Positions 1-10,761 of a DNA stretch of 64,000 nucleotides are shown one piece after another. Source of the stretch: Desulfovibrionaceae bacterium (GTDB lineage Bacteria > Desulfobacterota > Desulfovibrionia > Desulfovibrionales > Desulfovibrionaceae); the NCBI GenBank assembly GCA_029011315.1, contig JAQXLA010000005.1, positions 123,345 to 187,344 on the forward strand. The letters run 5' to 3'. Made by a program: the position numbers and the translations under genes. The notes under the pieces were generated by a model. The model ran no database searches. It was given only the letters and a program-made list of their open reading frames with translations, and was not told where the DNA came from. The first letter of the stretch is position 1. Each line of letters opens with the position of its first letter.

Positions 1-474
1 CTGCATGCGTGAAGTCAGGGCAACCATAGCCAGATTGTGGGCGTTGGCTACGGCATTGATATCGCCCGTAAAACCGAGGGAATACTGTGTCAGCGGGATG
101 CATTGGGAAAGACCGCCTCCGGCTGCAGAACCCTTAACCCCCATGGTCGGACCGCCAGAAGGCTGGCGAATAGCTGCGGACGAACGTTTGCCCCTTCTCC
201 CGAGACCCTGCACCAGACCGATAGTCGTGGTTGATTTCCCCTCGCCGAGGGGAGTGGGGGTAATGGCAGTCACATCAACATATTTGCAGTTCGGTTTGTC
301 TTCAAGACGGTTGAGCACGCTTCTGTAATCAATTTTTCCCATAACGTGCCCGTAAGGAAGCAGTTCATTTTTTTCCAGTCCCAGCTCTTCCCCAAGCTGA
401 TAAATGGATTTCATGCGGGTTTCTGCATCCTGAGCGATTTCCCAGTCGGCATGCTGTTTCGGATCAAGACTCAC
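1..474 (-). CDS. fhs: formate--tetrahydrofolate ligase (N-terminal part, truncated by window edge)
   Basis: Minus-strand translation from GTG at 474 reads [49 protein letters not shown]...[20 protein letters not shown], typical of formyltetrahydrofolate synthetase. Confidence 0.93.
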   Translation of the reverse strand, partial: MSLDPKQHADWEIAQDAETRMKSIYQLGEELGLEKNELLPYGHVMGKIDYRSVLNRLEDKPNCKYVDVTAITPTPLGEGKSTTTIGLVQGLGRRGKRSSAAIRQPSGGPTMGVKGSAAGGGLSQCIPLTQYSLGFTGDINAVANAHNLAMVALTSRMQ

Positions 475-557
475 AGAGTTGTTCCTCCGGCAAAAAGGTC
501 AGTGTAAAAGGCGGTGAAAAACGGATATCGCCGCTTTGTGTTACGATATGTTCTTTT

Positions 558-1274
558 TTACTTTTTTTCCAGTAGTGGATGCTGGCCTGATGACGGACAG
601 ATTCCTGACAGTTCGCAGCAATGACAGAGAGGTTTTCTGGCGTTGCAGATTTCTCGTCCGAAAATAACCATTCGATGATTCAGATTGCCCCATTCTTCCT
701 GAGGAAAAATTTTGATCAGATCCTGTTCGACTTTTTGGGGATCCTTTGATTCACTGAGTCCGAGCCGGCGGGAGATTCGTCCAACATGCGTATCGACAGC
801 GAACCCTTCGTTGATGCCGTATCCTCCCCAAAGAACGACATTGGCTGTTTTTCTCGCTATTCCAGGAAGCCTGGTCATTTCCTGAATGGTTTTCGGGACA
901 GATCCTCCAAATTGATCCCGTAGCATAACTGCTGCAGCAAGAAGGTTTTTGGCCTTGGAATGATAAAGACCTGCGGATTTGATGACGTTTTCGATTTCCT
1001 CAACGGATGCCTGAGTCAGTTTTTCAGGTGTGTCCCAGCGCATGAAAAAAAATGGGGTAATGCGGTTAACTCTTTCATCAGTGCATTGTGCTGAAAGAAC
1101 CGTAGCGACTAACCATTCCCATGGATTGCGGGCTGTCAGATTCGGGCGGGCATGAGCATAGCGTTTTTTTAACGCTTCCAGCACCAGCAGAGCTTTCTTT
1201 TCAAGGGAGACAGATTTGGACAAAACAGGATTTTCAAGATCGCTGTACATATAGCTCCTCGGCAACTCAGTCAT
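558..1274 (-). CDS. nth: endonuclease III
   Basis: HhH-GPD glycosylase motifs (LPGIARKTANVVL, VDTHVGRISRRLGL) and a C-terminal Fe-S Cys cluster. The longer ORF call runs back through a tRNA, so the start is placed at MTELPR. Confidence 0.93.
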   Translation of the reverse strand: MTELPRSYMYSDLENPVLSKSVSLEKKALLVLEALKKRYAHARPNLTARNPWEWLVATVLSAQCTDERVNRITPFFFMRWDTPEKLTQASVEEIENVIKSAGLYHSKAKNLLAAAVMLRDQFGGSVPKTIQEMTRLPGIARKTANVVLWGGYGINEGFAVDTHVGRISRRLGLSESKDPQKVEQDLIKIFPQEEWGNLNHRMVIFGREICNARKPLCHCCELSGICPSSGQHPLLEKK

Positions 1275-1357
1275 GATTTTTTTGCAATATACGCATTGCA
1301 GAGCTGTCAGAAAAGCTTCTTGACAGATATGGAAAAAGATTTTTAAAAGGAAAACGT

Positions 1358-1434
1358 GCGCTCGTAGCTCAGCTGGATAGAGCGACAGCCTCCTAAGCTG
1401 TAGGCCCCGTGTTCGATTCACGGCGGGCGCACCA
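1358..1434 (+). tRNA. tRNA-Arg (anticodon CCT)
   Basis: Cloverleaf: acceptor GCGCTCG/CGGGCGC, anticodon arm ACAGC-CTCCTAA-GCTGT, TTCGATT T-loop, encoded CCA. Confidence 0.93.
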
Positions 1435-1647
1435 GTGATGCAAGGCCAGTATATGGCTTTTTTTATACGCAAAATACGTTTCCCTGTTTTTCGCTTGCAG
1501 CCATATTCCCGGACTTTGGAAAGCTCTTGCCTTTTTGTCAGGCCTGCTTCAAAATTTGTCAGTTTTTTTTCTCTCTTTTCGTTTTGTAACGGGCATCGTA
1601 TCCTGTATTGGGGATACGTGCCTTATCATTACCGCGGAGTGCGCATT

Positions 1648-1950
1648 GTGTTTGGTATCGGCGGAACAGAACTTCTGGTTATTTTCATTGTGGCGTTGCT
1701 GGTTCTCGGTCCCCAAAGCCTGCCCGGCATAGCCAATGCTATTGGCAAGGCGATGGGAGAATTTCGCAGGGCCTCAACGGATTTTCAGCGTACACTCAAT
1801 GCTGAGGCAGCTGCGGAAGAGAAGAAAACGCAGAAGGATCCCGATGATCCGGTTTCCAATTCTACAGACATACCGGATGGAGTTGCCGGTCTGCCTCCTG
1901 CTGCATCCGTTGCGGAAACTTCGGCGCAAAAGGCACAGGGAAAAGAATGA
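1648..1950 (+). CDS. tatB: Sec-independent translocase subunit TatB
   Basis: GTG start; MFGIGGTELLVIFIVALLVLGPQSLPGIANAIGKAMGEFRRA; next to tatC. Confidence 0.9.
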   Translation: MFGIGGTELLVIFIVALLVLGPQSLPGIANAIGKAMGEFRRASTDFQRTLNAEAAAEEKKTQKDPDDPVSNSTDIPDGVAGLPPAASVAETSAQKAQGKE

Positions 1951-2771
1951 ACAGCGATGATGAAATTTTTGAATTAACGGAAAAACTGGAAGAGCAGCCG
2001 GCTGAATCTGAGCACAGGAAGGATGAAAGAGTCGCGATGCCGTTGATGGAGCATCTGTCTGAGCTGCGCAGAAGACTGGCCTGGTCATTGCTCGGTATGG
2101 CGGTGGGGTTTGCAGCTTGCTATGGCTTTGCTTCAAGTTTGTTTGAATATCTGGCGCAGCCTTTGCTGGACGTGATGCCTTCGGATTCCCGTTTTATTTA
2201 TACGGGCGTAGCTGAGGCTTTTTTCGTAGAGTTGAAAGTCGCGCTGTGCGCTGGATTGTTTGCGGCCAGTCCCTTTATTTTTTATCAGATTTGGGCTTTT
2301 GCCGCTCCCGGTCTGTACGATCGGGAAAAAAGACTGATTATCCCATTGGCTCTTGGATCCGCATTGTTTTTCATAGGCGGAGCGGCTTTTTGCTATTTCA
2401 TCGTGTTCCCGTTTGCTTTTGAATTTTTTCTTGGCTATTCTTCGGATACCATTGTCGCGATGTTGTCGATCAGTGAATACTTCGGCTTTTCATTGAAGCT
2501 GCTTGTCGCGTTTGGACTGATTTTCGAAATGCCGTTGTTTTCTTTTTTTCTCACAAAGCTTGGCCTGATTACTGCGGGAAAACTGATATCTGTACGGCGG
2601 TATGCCGTGTTGCTGATTTTTGTCATTGCGGCAGTTTTGACGCCGCCGGATGTGTTTTCTCAGCTGCTTATGGCCGTTCCAATGATTTTGCTTTATGAAT
2701 TCAGCATCATGGTGTCGTTTATGGCGACAAAGCACCGCAATATCAAATCATCCGGAAAAAATGAGGATTAG
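1947..2771 (+). CDS. tatC: Sec-independent translocase subunit TatC
   Basis: MPLMEHLSELRRRLAWSL and six-TM TatC pattern; 4-nt overlap with tatB. Confidence 0.95.
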   Translation: MNSDDEIFELTEKLEEQPAESEHRKDERVAMPLMEHLSELRRRLAWSLLGMAVGFAACYGFASSLFEYLAQPLLDVMPSDSRFIYTGVAEAFFVELKVALCAGLFAASPFIFYQIWAFAAPGLYDREKRLIIPLALGSALFFIGGAAFCYFIVFPFAFEFFLGYSSDTIVAMLSISEYFGFSLKLLVAFGLIFEMPLFSFFLTKLGLITAGKLISVRRYAVLLIFVIAAVLTPPDVFSQLLMAVPMILLYEFSIMVSFMATKHRNIKSSGKNED

Positions 2772-2780
2772 GAGGCATCG

Positions 2781-3377
2781 TTGATGATGAACGAGGCAGT
2801 TTCTCTCAGCCGCATCACGAAAGAGACGGAGATTCATTTGACGTTTCAGCCGTATGGGAGTGGCCGGACAGATATCTGCACCGGTTTCGGAATGTTGGAT
2901 CATATGCTGACATTGACGGCCTTTTGGGCAGGTTTTGATCTGACGTTGCGCTGCAAGGGAGATCTGCAGGTTGATGCGCATCATTCCATCGAAGATGTCG
3001 GTCTGTGTTTGGGACAGGCTCTGCGCAGGGTTTTGGATGCAGGAGGTCCGTTCGCCAGAGTAGGGTTCGGGCGTGTCCCGATGGATGAGGCACTTGCGGA
3101 AGTGACGTTGGACTGCTCTGGCCGCCCCTGGCTAGAATGGAGGGGGGATGAGCTTTTGCCCCCTGTCATTGCCCGGGAAGAAAAGGATATTTGGCGAGAA
3201 TATTACAAAAGCATTGCTGCAGCGGCGCGCATCAATGTGCATGTATCCTTTCTGTATGGGAAAAATGGACATCATCTTCTGGAATCCGTAGCGAAAGGCA
3301 TGGGGCTGGCCTTTGCCCAGGCTTTAACCGTCTGTGGAACTCAGGTTCGCAGCACAAAGGGGAGTCTTGATTCATGA
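2781..3377 (+). CDS. hisB: imidazoleglycerol-phosphate dehydratase
   Basis: [37 protein letters not shown] motifs. Confidence 0.95.
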   Translation: MMMNEAVSLSRITKETEIHLTFQPYGSGRTDICTGFGMLDHMLTLTAFWAGFDLTLRCKGDLQVDAHHSIEDVGLCLGQALRRVLDAGGPFARVGFGRVPMDEALAEVTLDCSGRPWLEWRGDELLPPVIAREEKDIWREYYKSIAAAARINVHVSFLYGKNGHHLLESVAKGMGLAFAQALTVCGTQVRSTKGSLDS

Positions 3378-4021
3378 TCATCCGTCGCATAGCTATTTTG
3401 CTGCTGATGCTGCTGCTTGTTGTGAGCGCAGGCTGTGGAAGCGAACAGAAAAAAATGCCGGCAGCGCAATTACCGGATGTAAAAATTGCTGTTGTCGGAG
3501 CAGTAGTGCCGATGGGAACAACGGATCTTCTGGCAGGATTTATTCCTGAGCATAGAGAGGTTCCTTCTCAAAAGGCATTAATGGAATTTGATGAAGATCT
3601 GATGCGGACGCTTTCTTCTGAGACTAGACGAAAATATGATTTTATTTCTCCGGGACTGGGAGCGGATCCAACGGTAAAAAGATTTCCGAAGCAAAATGGG
3701 GCTTTGGCATATTGGACTGAAATTGGCAAGAAAAACGGAATGGATGTATTGATTTTGCCTCAGATCCTTCACTGGAAGGAACGTCAGGGCAGTGCTGCAG
3801 GGGTCAGGGAAGCTGCAGCCATCAATATCAGCACCTATCTTATTGACGTACGGGGCAAGGGTGCTCTGCTTTCCAGAAGTGTTTATAACGAGCAGCAGAT
3901 GGGGTTGAGCAGCAATCTTCTGCAATTTGATAGCTTTGTCAAACGCGGAGGGCGCTGGGTTACGGCTCGAGAGCTTTCTGGTGAAGCAATGAAAAAACTG
4001 ATTGAGGATTTCGGATTATGA
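3374..4021 (+). CDS. putative lipoprotein of unknown function between hisB and hisA
   Basis: Signal peptide with lipobox (LLLVVSAGC); 4-nt overlaps with both hisB and hisA. Confidence 0.8.
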   Translation: MIIRRIAILLLMLLLVVSAGCGSEQKKMPAAQLPDVKIAVVGAVVPMGTTDLLAGFIPEHREVPSQKALMEFDEDLMRTLSSETRRKYDFISPGLGADPTVKRFPKQNGALAYWTEIGKKNGMDVLILPQILHWKERQGSAAGVREAAAINISTYLIDVRGKGALLSRSVYNEQQMGLSSNLLQFDSFVKRGGRWVTARELSGEAMKKLIEDFGL

Positions 4022-4776
4022 TTCTTTTTCCGGCTGTTGATATTCGGGGAGGCAAAGCGGTACGTCTGAACAAGGGGCGTGCTGATGCGGAAACGATCTT
4101 TTCAAATGATCCCGTAGCCATGGCAAAGCAGTGGGAAGAACAGGGAGCTCAATATCTTCACGTGATTGATCTTGACGGTGCTTTTGATGGCATTTCTCCA
4201 AATACCGGCATTATATCAGAAATATGCCGTTCTGTTTCGATTCCCGTACAGCTTGGAGGCGGTATACGCAGTGAAGGCACAGCTCAGCGATGGCTTGATG
4301 CCGGAATTACCCGTCTGATTATTGGAACTATGGCTCTGGAACATCCGAACATGTATGAAAAATTATGCCGATGCTGTCCTGAGGGAAGCATCGGTGTTTC
4401 TCTGGATGCGGAAAAGGGGCGTTTGAAAACTCGCGGCTGGGTCACCGATACGCAATATACCATAGATGCAATACTTCCGCGTCTTGAAAGCTGCGGCACA
4501 TCCTTTTTGATTTATACGGATATTGAACGCGATGGGACGAAAGCAGGCATCAATCTTGAAGCCTTGAGTGATCTGGCGAAAAAAAGTTCGATTCCTGTCA
4601 TTGCTGCCGGAGGGGTCGCTACGCTTGAAGATATCCGGAGACTGCATCCGTTATCCGTGCATGCCAATCTGCAGGGGGCCATAACCGGACAGGCCATTTA
4701 TGAAGGGACGCTGAGCGTTGCGGAAGCTGTGGCGTGGATTCGGCAGGCCGATCTGCAGTCAGAACAGATCCGCTGA
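4018..4776 (+). CDS. hisA: phosphoribosylformimino-5-aminoimidazole carboxamide ribotide isomerase
   Basis: [42 protein letters not shown]. Confidence 0.95.
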   Translation: MILFPAVDIRGGKAVRLNKGRADAETIFSNDPVAMAKQWEEQGAQYLHVIDLDGAFDGISPNTGIISEICRSVSIPVQLGGGIRSEGTAQRWLDAGITRLIIGTMALEHPNMYEKLCRCCPEGSIGVSLDAEKGRLKTRGWVTDTQYTIDAILPRLESCGTSFLIYTDIERDGTKAGINLEALSDLAKKSSIPVIAAGGVATLEDIRRLHPLSVHANLQGAITGQAIYEGTLSVAEAVAWIRQADLQSEQIR

Positions 4777-4777
4777 G

Positions 4778-5395
4778 TTATGCGTCCGCCGATTTTTTTG
4801 CAAGGAGGATTTGCAGTACAGCATCGGCTTCCAGGCCTGCTGCGATGGATACCCTGGGAGAAAGCGGCGGTTTTGACGCAATGTCAGAACATTGATCGCC
4901 TGCGATGAAAAGTCGGCTGTTGACTCGGCGGAGAGTCATGTTCGGCCCGCCTATTCCGGCCATGCCTGAGGCGGAAACAACACAGAATCCTGATCGAACC
5001 ATTGTTTCTATCAGGATTTTTTTTGTCATGGCTTTATCTACGGCTTCGACTACGACATTGCAGCCTTGAAAGATTCGGTCGATATCTTCTGCATTAATGG
5101 TCTGATTCAGAATTTGCACATCCAGTTCGGGACGGAGTCGGAGCAGCTGCTCCTTCAAGGCTTCTACTTTTGGTTTTCCGAGATGCTCAGGAAAATAATG
5201 TTGCCGATTGAGGTTGGAAACGGAAACGGTATCGCCGTCTGCGATGATGAAATGTCCGATTCCGCTGCGGGCAAGCATGAAAGCGGCATTGGATCCCAGT
5301 CCACCGGCTCCGATGATGCCAATACGGGCTTCAGCAAGAATTTTTTGTTCTCTGTCATTAAAAAACGATCCCAGAACGTCATGCCATAAACTCAT
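4778..5395 (-). CDS. thiF: ThiF-family adenylyltransferase (sulfur carrier protein activation)
   Basis: IGIIGAGGLGSNAAFMLARSGIGHFIIADGDTVSVSNLNRQ is the E1-like adenylation motif. Confidence 0.87.
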   Translation of the reverse strand: MSLWHDVLGSFFNDREQKILAEARIGIIGAGGLGSNAAFMLARSGIGHFIIADGDTVSVSNLNRQHYFPEHLGKPKVEALKEQLLRLRPELDVQILNQTINAEDIDRIFQGCNVVVEAVDKAMTKKILIETMVRSGFCVVSASGMAGIGGPNMTLRRVNSRLFIAGDQCSDIASKPPLSPRVSIAAGLEADAVLQILLAKKSADA

Positions 5396-6729
5396 GAAGA
5401 ACTCCTTTGATATCGTGAAAGCAGGTCATTGCCTATACAGGTTGCGGAGGCGATACAGGGAAAGACAGCATAAAGCAGACTTGCCGAATCGGCTCCTATG
5501 GCAGCGAGAGGTACGGAACAGGAAACGCACCACGGAATGATTGCAGGCAGAATTACAGCGGAGTCCCCTAGATGCATAGCCTGACGCAAAGAATCGGCAT
5601 AAAGTCCGCCGCACATCGAGGAAACAAGGACAATAGTCATCGTTTGATTGCAGCAGATTGCACCGACAGCACAAGAAAAAATCATCATAGTGCAGCAGGG
5701 ACCGACCATGCGGCAAAGCCGGATAGCGGCATGTTTCCCGAAAGCCGTAAAGCCGGAGACATTGAGAAGGCCAGACCATGCTGAGGAAATCATGACAATT
5801 GCTGTGGGGCTGGCCATGGACAGCAGCCCACCGCCGTTGAACAGTTCGGCATCCTGTGAAAATTCTGCTCCGAAAAGCAGCATTCTTGCGGTGTCAAATA
5901 CGGAGATCTTCTGAAAGCATACGGCAATAAAGATTGCGGATATTAGGCTCCAAATCATGATTTTCAAAACGGAAAAATGAAAAAAAGACAGAAGGAGCAC
6001 GATAGCTGCCGGGATCACGCCCTGAAGCCCCATATCGAACGAAGCAAATAATGTGGTATTCTTGGAAATTAAGGCCAAAGAGGCATCAGACGAAAAATAG
6101 CCATAGAAAAGAGCCGTTAAAAGAAAGGGAAGGGAAAGAGTCCGCATCATTTTTGATGTGATGTCTGCAGTATGCTGATGTGTGAGAGCTGAGATCAGTG
6201 CTATGCAGGAGGAAAGCGGAGATGTTCGATCTCCGATAAAAATGCCGCTTATGACGGCACCTGCAGTGATGCGCATATCAAGACCGGAAGCCTGAGCGGC
6301 AAGAGTCAGCAAAACACCCAGCGTAGAAGCCGCCGTAAAAGAAGATCCTACGAGCATGCTGAATCCTGCACAGGCCAGAAAAGCACATACGTAAAAGAAC
6401 GTTGGAGAAATAAGATCCAGAATACCGGAAATAAGAAGAGGCATCGTGCCGCTGATGCGCCATGCCGCCGTCATGAATCCGATGGCGGCAAAAATTTGTA
6501 TGACAATGCGTACAGAGCAGACACCTTTTATCATAAGGATGCATATATTTCGTATGGATAGGCCCTTTCGCAAACTCTGTATGATGAAACTGAGCAGCCC
6601 CAGGCTTAAGGCCCATACAATGCTTTTGTGCCAAAGGATGCAGAAGATCAGTGAGGCTGCAAAGGGCAGACAAAGACAGACGGCTTCGATTGCTGGATAA
6701 GGTGTTTGTTCTTTGCTTAATGACATCAA
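5392..6729 (-). CDS. NhaC-family Na+/H+ antiporter
   Basis: Multi-TM protein with NhaC-like motifs (GIFIGDRTSPLSS, SMASPTAIVMISSAWSG); overlaps thiF start by 4 nt. Confidence 0.8.
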   Translation of the reverse strand: MMSLSKEQTPYPAIEAVCLCLPFAASLIFCILWHKSIVWALSLGLLSFIIQSLRKGLSIRNICILMIKGVCSVRIVIQIFAAIGFMTAAWRISGTMPLLISGILDLISPTFFYVCAFLACAGFSMLVGSSFTAASTLGVLLTLAAQASGLDMRITAGAVISGIFIGDRTSPLSSCIALISALTHQHTADITSKMMRTLSLPFLLTALFYGYFSSDASLALISKNTTLFASFDMGLQGVIPAAIVLLLSFFHFSVLKIMIWSLISAIFIAVCFQKISVFDTARMLLFGAEFSQDAELFNGGGLLSMASPTAIVMISSAWSGLLNVSGFTAFGKHAAIRLCRMVGPCCTMMIFSCAVGAICCNQTMTIVLVSSMCGGLYADSLRQAMHLGDSAVILPAIIPWCVSCSVPLAAIGADSASLLYAVFPCIASATCIGNDLLSRYQRSSS

Positions 6730-6862
6730 CGTCTTAGAATACGCATTTTTCCTGCCTGTGCATAACTGTGGTCAGAATCAGGATCTTGGGGGCAGAAAAG
6801 CTGTTTTCGTTTCCGGAAACAGACATTGTCAGGAGAGTTCAGACGATACAAAGGTGTTTGGC

Positions 6863-6949
6863 TGGTGCCCGGAACGGGAATTGAACCCGTACGAAGAAAT
6901 CTTCGAGAGATTTTAAGTCTCTTGCGTCTACCAGTTCCGCCATCCAGGC
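6863..6949 (-). tRNA. tRNA-Leu (anticodon TAA)
   Basis: Minus-strand type II tRNA, 87 nt; acceptor GCCTGGA/TCCGGGC, anticodon loop with TAA, long variable arm, encoded CCA. Confidence 0.93.
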
Positions 6950-7124
6950 ACTGACAGAACTTGTTATAGATCTGAAGAGTCTTTGGCGTCAATATCCTCT
7001 ACTTGATCCTCGTTACACAATAACATATTCTAAAAATTCGCAACGAACCGTACATAATGCTATGTTAAGCCGGAATTTCGGCTTCCGGGCGGAAACGCTG
7101 CGGAAAAACGTTGGAGGAAAAAAC

Positions 7125-8045
7125 ATGCAAAAAGCCGATTTTATCTGGATGGACGGCAAACTTGTTCCTTGGGCTGACGCAAACGTGCATGTGCTGACGC
7201 ACGGACTGCATTATGGCACCGGCGTTTTCGAAGGTATTCGTGCCTATGACTGCGGAAACGGTACCTCTGCAGTTTTTCGCCTGCATGATCATGTACGCCG
7301 TCTGTTCAATTCGGCAAAAATTCTCGGTTTGAAAATGCCTCTTACCGAAGCAGAAGTTGAAAAAGGGATTGTTGATACGCTTGTGGCCAACCGACTGCCT
7401 GCGGGCTATATTCGGCCGTTAACGTTTGTCGGCGACGGCGAAATGGGGGTTTTTCCTGGCCGTAATCCTGTGCGCACGATTATCGCCACTTGGCCTTGGG
7501 GTACATATCTTGGCCCTGAAGCTCTTGATGCCGGCATCCGTGTGCGCATCAGCTCCTTTGCCCGTATTCATGCCAATACGCTGATGAGCAAGGCCAAAGC
7601 AGCTGGCAACTATGTCAACTCGGTTCTTGCCAAAAATGAAGCGATTCAGGATGGGTATGATGAAGCGATTATGCTCGATACCAATGGATTTGTTTCTGAA
7701 GGCAGCGGTGAAAATCTGTTTATCGTGCGTCATGGCATTATCAAAACGACGCCTCTTACTTCCGTTCTGGATGGCATTACCCGTGATTCCGTCATTACTC
7801 TGGCTCGTGAAGCCGGATATGAAGTGCAGGAACAGCTCTTTACCCGTGATGAACTGTATTGCGCTGATGAGGCTTTCTTCTCTGGCACTGCAGCGGAAAT
7901 TACGCCTATCCGTGAGTGTGACGGACGTGTTATCGGTGCAGGCAAGGCTGGTCCCGTAGCCAAAAAGCTGCAGGAACTGTTCTTTAATGCCGCCAAGGGT
8001 AACAATCCTGCGCATAAAGACTGGCTTACAGCTTATTCTTTTTAG
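7125..8045 (+). CDS. ilvE: branched-chain amino acid aminotransferase
   Basis: HGLHYGTGVFEGIRAY, EGSGENLFIV, class IV aminotransferase; RBS TTGGAGGAAA before ATG 7125. Confidence 0.93.
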   Translation: MQKADFIWMDGKLVPWADANVHVLTHGLHYGTGVFEGIRAYDCGNGTSAVFRLHDHVRRLFNSAKILGLKMPLTEAEVEKGIVDTLVANRLPAGYIRPLTFVGDGEMGVFPGRNPVRTIIATWPWGTYLGPEALDAGIRVRISSFARIHANTLMSKAKAAGNYVNSVLAKNEAIQDGYDEAIMLDTNGFVSEGSGENLFIVRHGIIKTTPLTSVLDGITRDSVITLAREAGYEVQEQLFTRDELYCADEAFFSGTAAEITPIRECDGRVIGAGKAGPVAKKLQELFFNAAKGNNPAHKDWLTAYSF

Positions 8046-8055
8046 CTAAACCTGC

Positions 8056-8083
8056 GTTTCGGACTGCTGATGCAGTCCGAAAC
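8056..8083 (+). terminator. hairpin terminator downstream of ilvE
   Basis: 12-bp perfect stem GTTTCGGACTGC/GCAGTCCGAAAC followed by CTTTTC. Confidence 0.7.
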
Positions 8084-8097
8084 CTTTTCGGCAACTT

Positions 8098-9777
8098 ATG
8101 AATTATGCTTCTCTCGCCGTAAAATATCGTCCCCAGACCTTTGCGGAGGTCACGGGGCAGGATTCCGTAAAGGCAGCACTTTCCCGAGCCGCAGCGGAAG
8201 ATCGTGTTGCGGCAGCCTATTTGCTGAGCGGGACTCGAGGTGTCGGCAAAACGACTCTTGCCCGTATTTTCGCCAAGGCACTCAATTGTGAGCATGCACC
8301 TGCAGCAGAGCCCTGCAACAGCTGCGAAGCCTGCCGACGGATTATGCAGGGGATTCATGTCGATGTCATTGAAATGGACGGTGCGTCACAGCGTGGAATC
8401 GACGATGCAAGAGAACTTCGGGAACGTGTTCTGTATGCTCCTATGGAGGGCAGATATAAAGTCGTCATTATTGACGAAGCGCATATGCTCTCCCGCGAGG
8501 CTTTCAATGCGCTACTCAAAACCATTGAGGAACCGCCTGCACGGACAACTTTTATTTTCGCTTCAACGGAAGCTCATAAATTTCCTATTACTATTTTGAG
8601 TCGCTGCCAGCATTTCGTTTTAAAAAGCCTTCCTGAAAAAGAGCTTGAAACACACTTGATCTCCGTATTGAAAAAAGAAAATGTCGAATTTGAGCCAGCA
8701 GCAGTCCGGCTTATTGCGAGAAAAGGATCTGGAAGCGTACGCGACAGCATGTCTCTTTTGGGGCAGATTCTTTCGTTAAGCGGAGGTTCTTTGACGGAGA
8801 GCGAATCTCGCAGTATCCTGGGGCTTATCAGTCAGGAATTGTATGAAGCTATTATCAGAGCTGTTCTGAATCAGGATTGCGCGGCAGTTTCCAAGTGTGT
8901 TTCGGCGCTTTTTGAAAGCGGTGCGGATATCGGATTTTTTTTGCAGGAAATGGGGCGACTGTGGCGAAATCTGTTTCTCATTCGCCAGTCTGAGGGAATA
9001 GATGCTTCTCTTTTGAATCTTTCAGAAGAAGATTTCCTTCGTTTCTCTGAGCTTGCACGGCGGTTTTCTCCAGATTTTATTCATGCTGCCTGGCAAATGG
9101 TGCTTGAGCAACAGAAAAATATCCGTGTTGCACCGGATCCCGCTGCTGCTCTGGAACTGTTTCTGCTCCAGCTGACGCTGCTTCCCCGTCTTCTTTCTCT
9201 TGAAACGTTTTCCGCCTCTCCTCTTCTTGCTTCTGCTGATGGAGCTGATCCATTGCCGAATAGGAGAAAGCATCAGGAGAGTCCAGCTGGCAGTAATCCC
9301 GAAAAGAGGATTGAGGAACAAGCGGACTCCAAGCAAGTGTCGACTTTGGAAAAGCAAAATGCGGAACAGAAGACAGCGTTACAGTCAGGATCGAGTCAGG
9401 AGATCAGGAAGACGAAAGCAATGCAGAGGGAACCTTCCGGAGAAGATTTCCTTAGATTTTGCAATGACAATCAGAGCGGAAGAGCAATTGCAGGTTTGCT
9501 TCAGGCCGCAAAATGCAATTTTTCAGGATCTCTCTTAAGCATTGTCGCTGTTTCTCAGATGCAATATGAAAAGTTGCAGGTTGAACAGCCCGCTTTGATT
9601 GATTTGGTTCGTCAATATTTGCATTCCCCTGAGGGAGGCATCAATATTGAAGCGCCTGCGTCACCTCCGAAAACGGAAGCGGAACTGAAGGCCGAGTATG
9701 AAAAAAACGGTATCGTTCAATCTGTCACCAGTGTTTTTGATGGCCATGTCGTGCGTTGTATTCAAAAAAACATTTAA
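8098..9777 (+). CDS. dnaX: DNA polymerase III subunit gamma/tau
   Basis: YLLSGTRGVGKTTLARIFAKALNC Walker A; zinc-binding Cys; KVVIIDEAHMLSREAFNALLKTIEEPP. Confidence 0.95.
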   Translation: MNYASLAVKYRPQTFAEVTGQDSVKAALSRAAAEDRVAAAYLLSGTRGVGKTTLARIFAKALNCEHAPAAEPCNSCEACRRIMQGIHVDVIEMDGASQRGIDDARELRERVLYAPMEGRYKVVIIDEAHMLSREAFNALLKTIEEPPARTTFIFASTEAHKFPITILSRCQHFVLKSLPEKELETHLISVLKKENVEFEPAAVRLIARKGSGSVRDSMSLLGQILSLSGGSLTESESRSILGLISQELYEAIIRAVLNQDCAAVSKCVSALFESGADIGFFLQEMGRLWRNLFLIRQSEGIDASLLNLSEEDFLRFSELARRFSPDFIHAAWQMVLEQQKNIRVAPDPAAALELFLLQLTLLPRLLSLETFSASPLLASADGADPLPNRRKHQESPAGSNPEKRIEEQADSKQVSTLEKQNAEQKTALQSGSSQEIRKTKAMQREPSGEDFLRFCNDNQSGRAIAGLLQAAKCNFSGSLLSIVAVSQMQYEKLQVEQPALIDLVRQYLHSPEGGINIEAPASPPKTEAELKAEYEKNGIVQSVTSVFDGHVVRCIQKNI

Positions 9778-9815
9778 CCGTGTGGAGAAATCTGATGAGA
9801 AATATGGGTGGGAAC

Positions 9816-10118
9816 ATGAATGATCTGGTGCGTCAGGCCGGTGTGATGCAGAATAAGATTGCAAAACTGCAGCAGGAATTGGCTGAAAGGCTTGTGGAAG
9901 CTTCCAGCGGCGGCGGCATGGTGAAAGTTACGGCTACCTGCAAACAGGAACTCCGCAGTATCGCGATTGATCCGAAAGCCATGGAAGGTGGAGATGTGGA
10001 AATGCTCCAGGATCTTGTGCTGACGGCAGTTAATGAGGCTCTGCGCATAGGTAAAGCGACCTCTGAGCGGGAGATCAGTGCAATCACCGGCGGCATTCGT
10101 CTGCCGGGTATCTTTTAA
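9816..10118 (+). CDS. YbaB/EbfC family nucleoid-associated protein
   Basis: MNDLVRQAGVMQNKIAKLQQELAERLVEASSGGGMVKVTATCKQELRSIAID; between dnaX and recR. Exact start uncertain (upstream ATGs at 9756-9804). Confidence 0.9.
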   Translation: MNDLVRQAGVMQNKIAKLQQELAERLVEASSGGGMVKVTATCKQELRSIAIDPKAMEGGDVEMLQDLVLTAVNEALRIGKATSEREISAITGGIRLPGIF

Positions 10119-10135
10119 GTGCGAGGCTGATATCC

Positions 10136-10744
10136 ATGCGCCATCCCCTGCCGGAGCCTTTTCAGGTCTTATCCGGCCAATTGTCCCGTTTGCCGGGTTT
10201 GGGGCCGAAATCGGCCATGCGGGCCGCCATGGCTCTTTTAAAATGGCCTGAAGCGGAAACACGCCGTCTTGGTGAAACGATTTTTACATTGCGGGATCGT
10301 CTTTGTATTTGCTCCCGCTGCGGAGCTCTGTCTGATACGGATCCCTGTTCCCTTTGTCTTGATCCGGATAGGGATGATTCGGTGCTGTGCGTTGTTTCTG
10401 ACTGGGACAGCATGCTCACATTAGAGGAAGGCGGATTTTATCAGGGAAGGTATTTTCTCCTGGGAGATCATTTCCGTCCCGGAGAATCAGAAGAAAGCCG
10501 TGCAGAGCTATGCCGTCTTATAGATCGGATCAGTGATGGCAAAGTTCGAGAAGTGGTGTTTGCTCTCGGATCAACCCTCGAAGCGGAAGCAGCAGCGACC
10601 TTTTTTGCCGGGATGCTTCGCAAATCCTTTCCTGAATTGATTATTACGCGTCCAGCTCAGGGTATTCCGCTTGGAGCTGAAATCCGTTTTATGGATCGTG
10701 AAACGCTTAGGCAGTCACTGTGTTATCGTCAAAAACTTGCTTGA
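10136..10744 (+). CDS. recR: recombination mediator protein RecR
   Basis: HhH motif LPGLGPKSAMRAAMALL, C4 zinc finger CSRCGALSDTDPCSLC, Toprim domain. Confidence 0.95.
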   Translation: MRHPLPEPFQVLSGQLSRLPGLGPKSAMRAAMALLKWPEAETRRLGETIFTLRDRLCICSRCGALSDTDPCSLCLDPDRDDSVLCVVSDWDSMLTLEEGGFYQGRYFLLGDHFRPGESEESRAELCRLIDRISDGKVREVVFALGSTLEAEAAATFFAGMLRKSFPELIITRPAQGIPLGAEIRFMDRETLRQSLCYRQKLA

Positions 10745-10761
10745 AATTTTTTAAGGAGAAT

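Noticed and set aside
1275-1472. N-terminal extension of the nth ORF
   Set aside because: Runs through the tRNA-Arg gene on the opposite strand; normal nth start is downstream.
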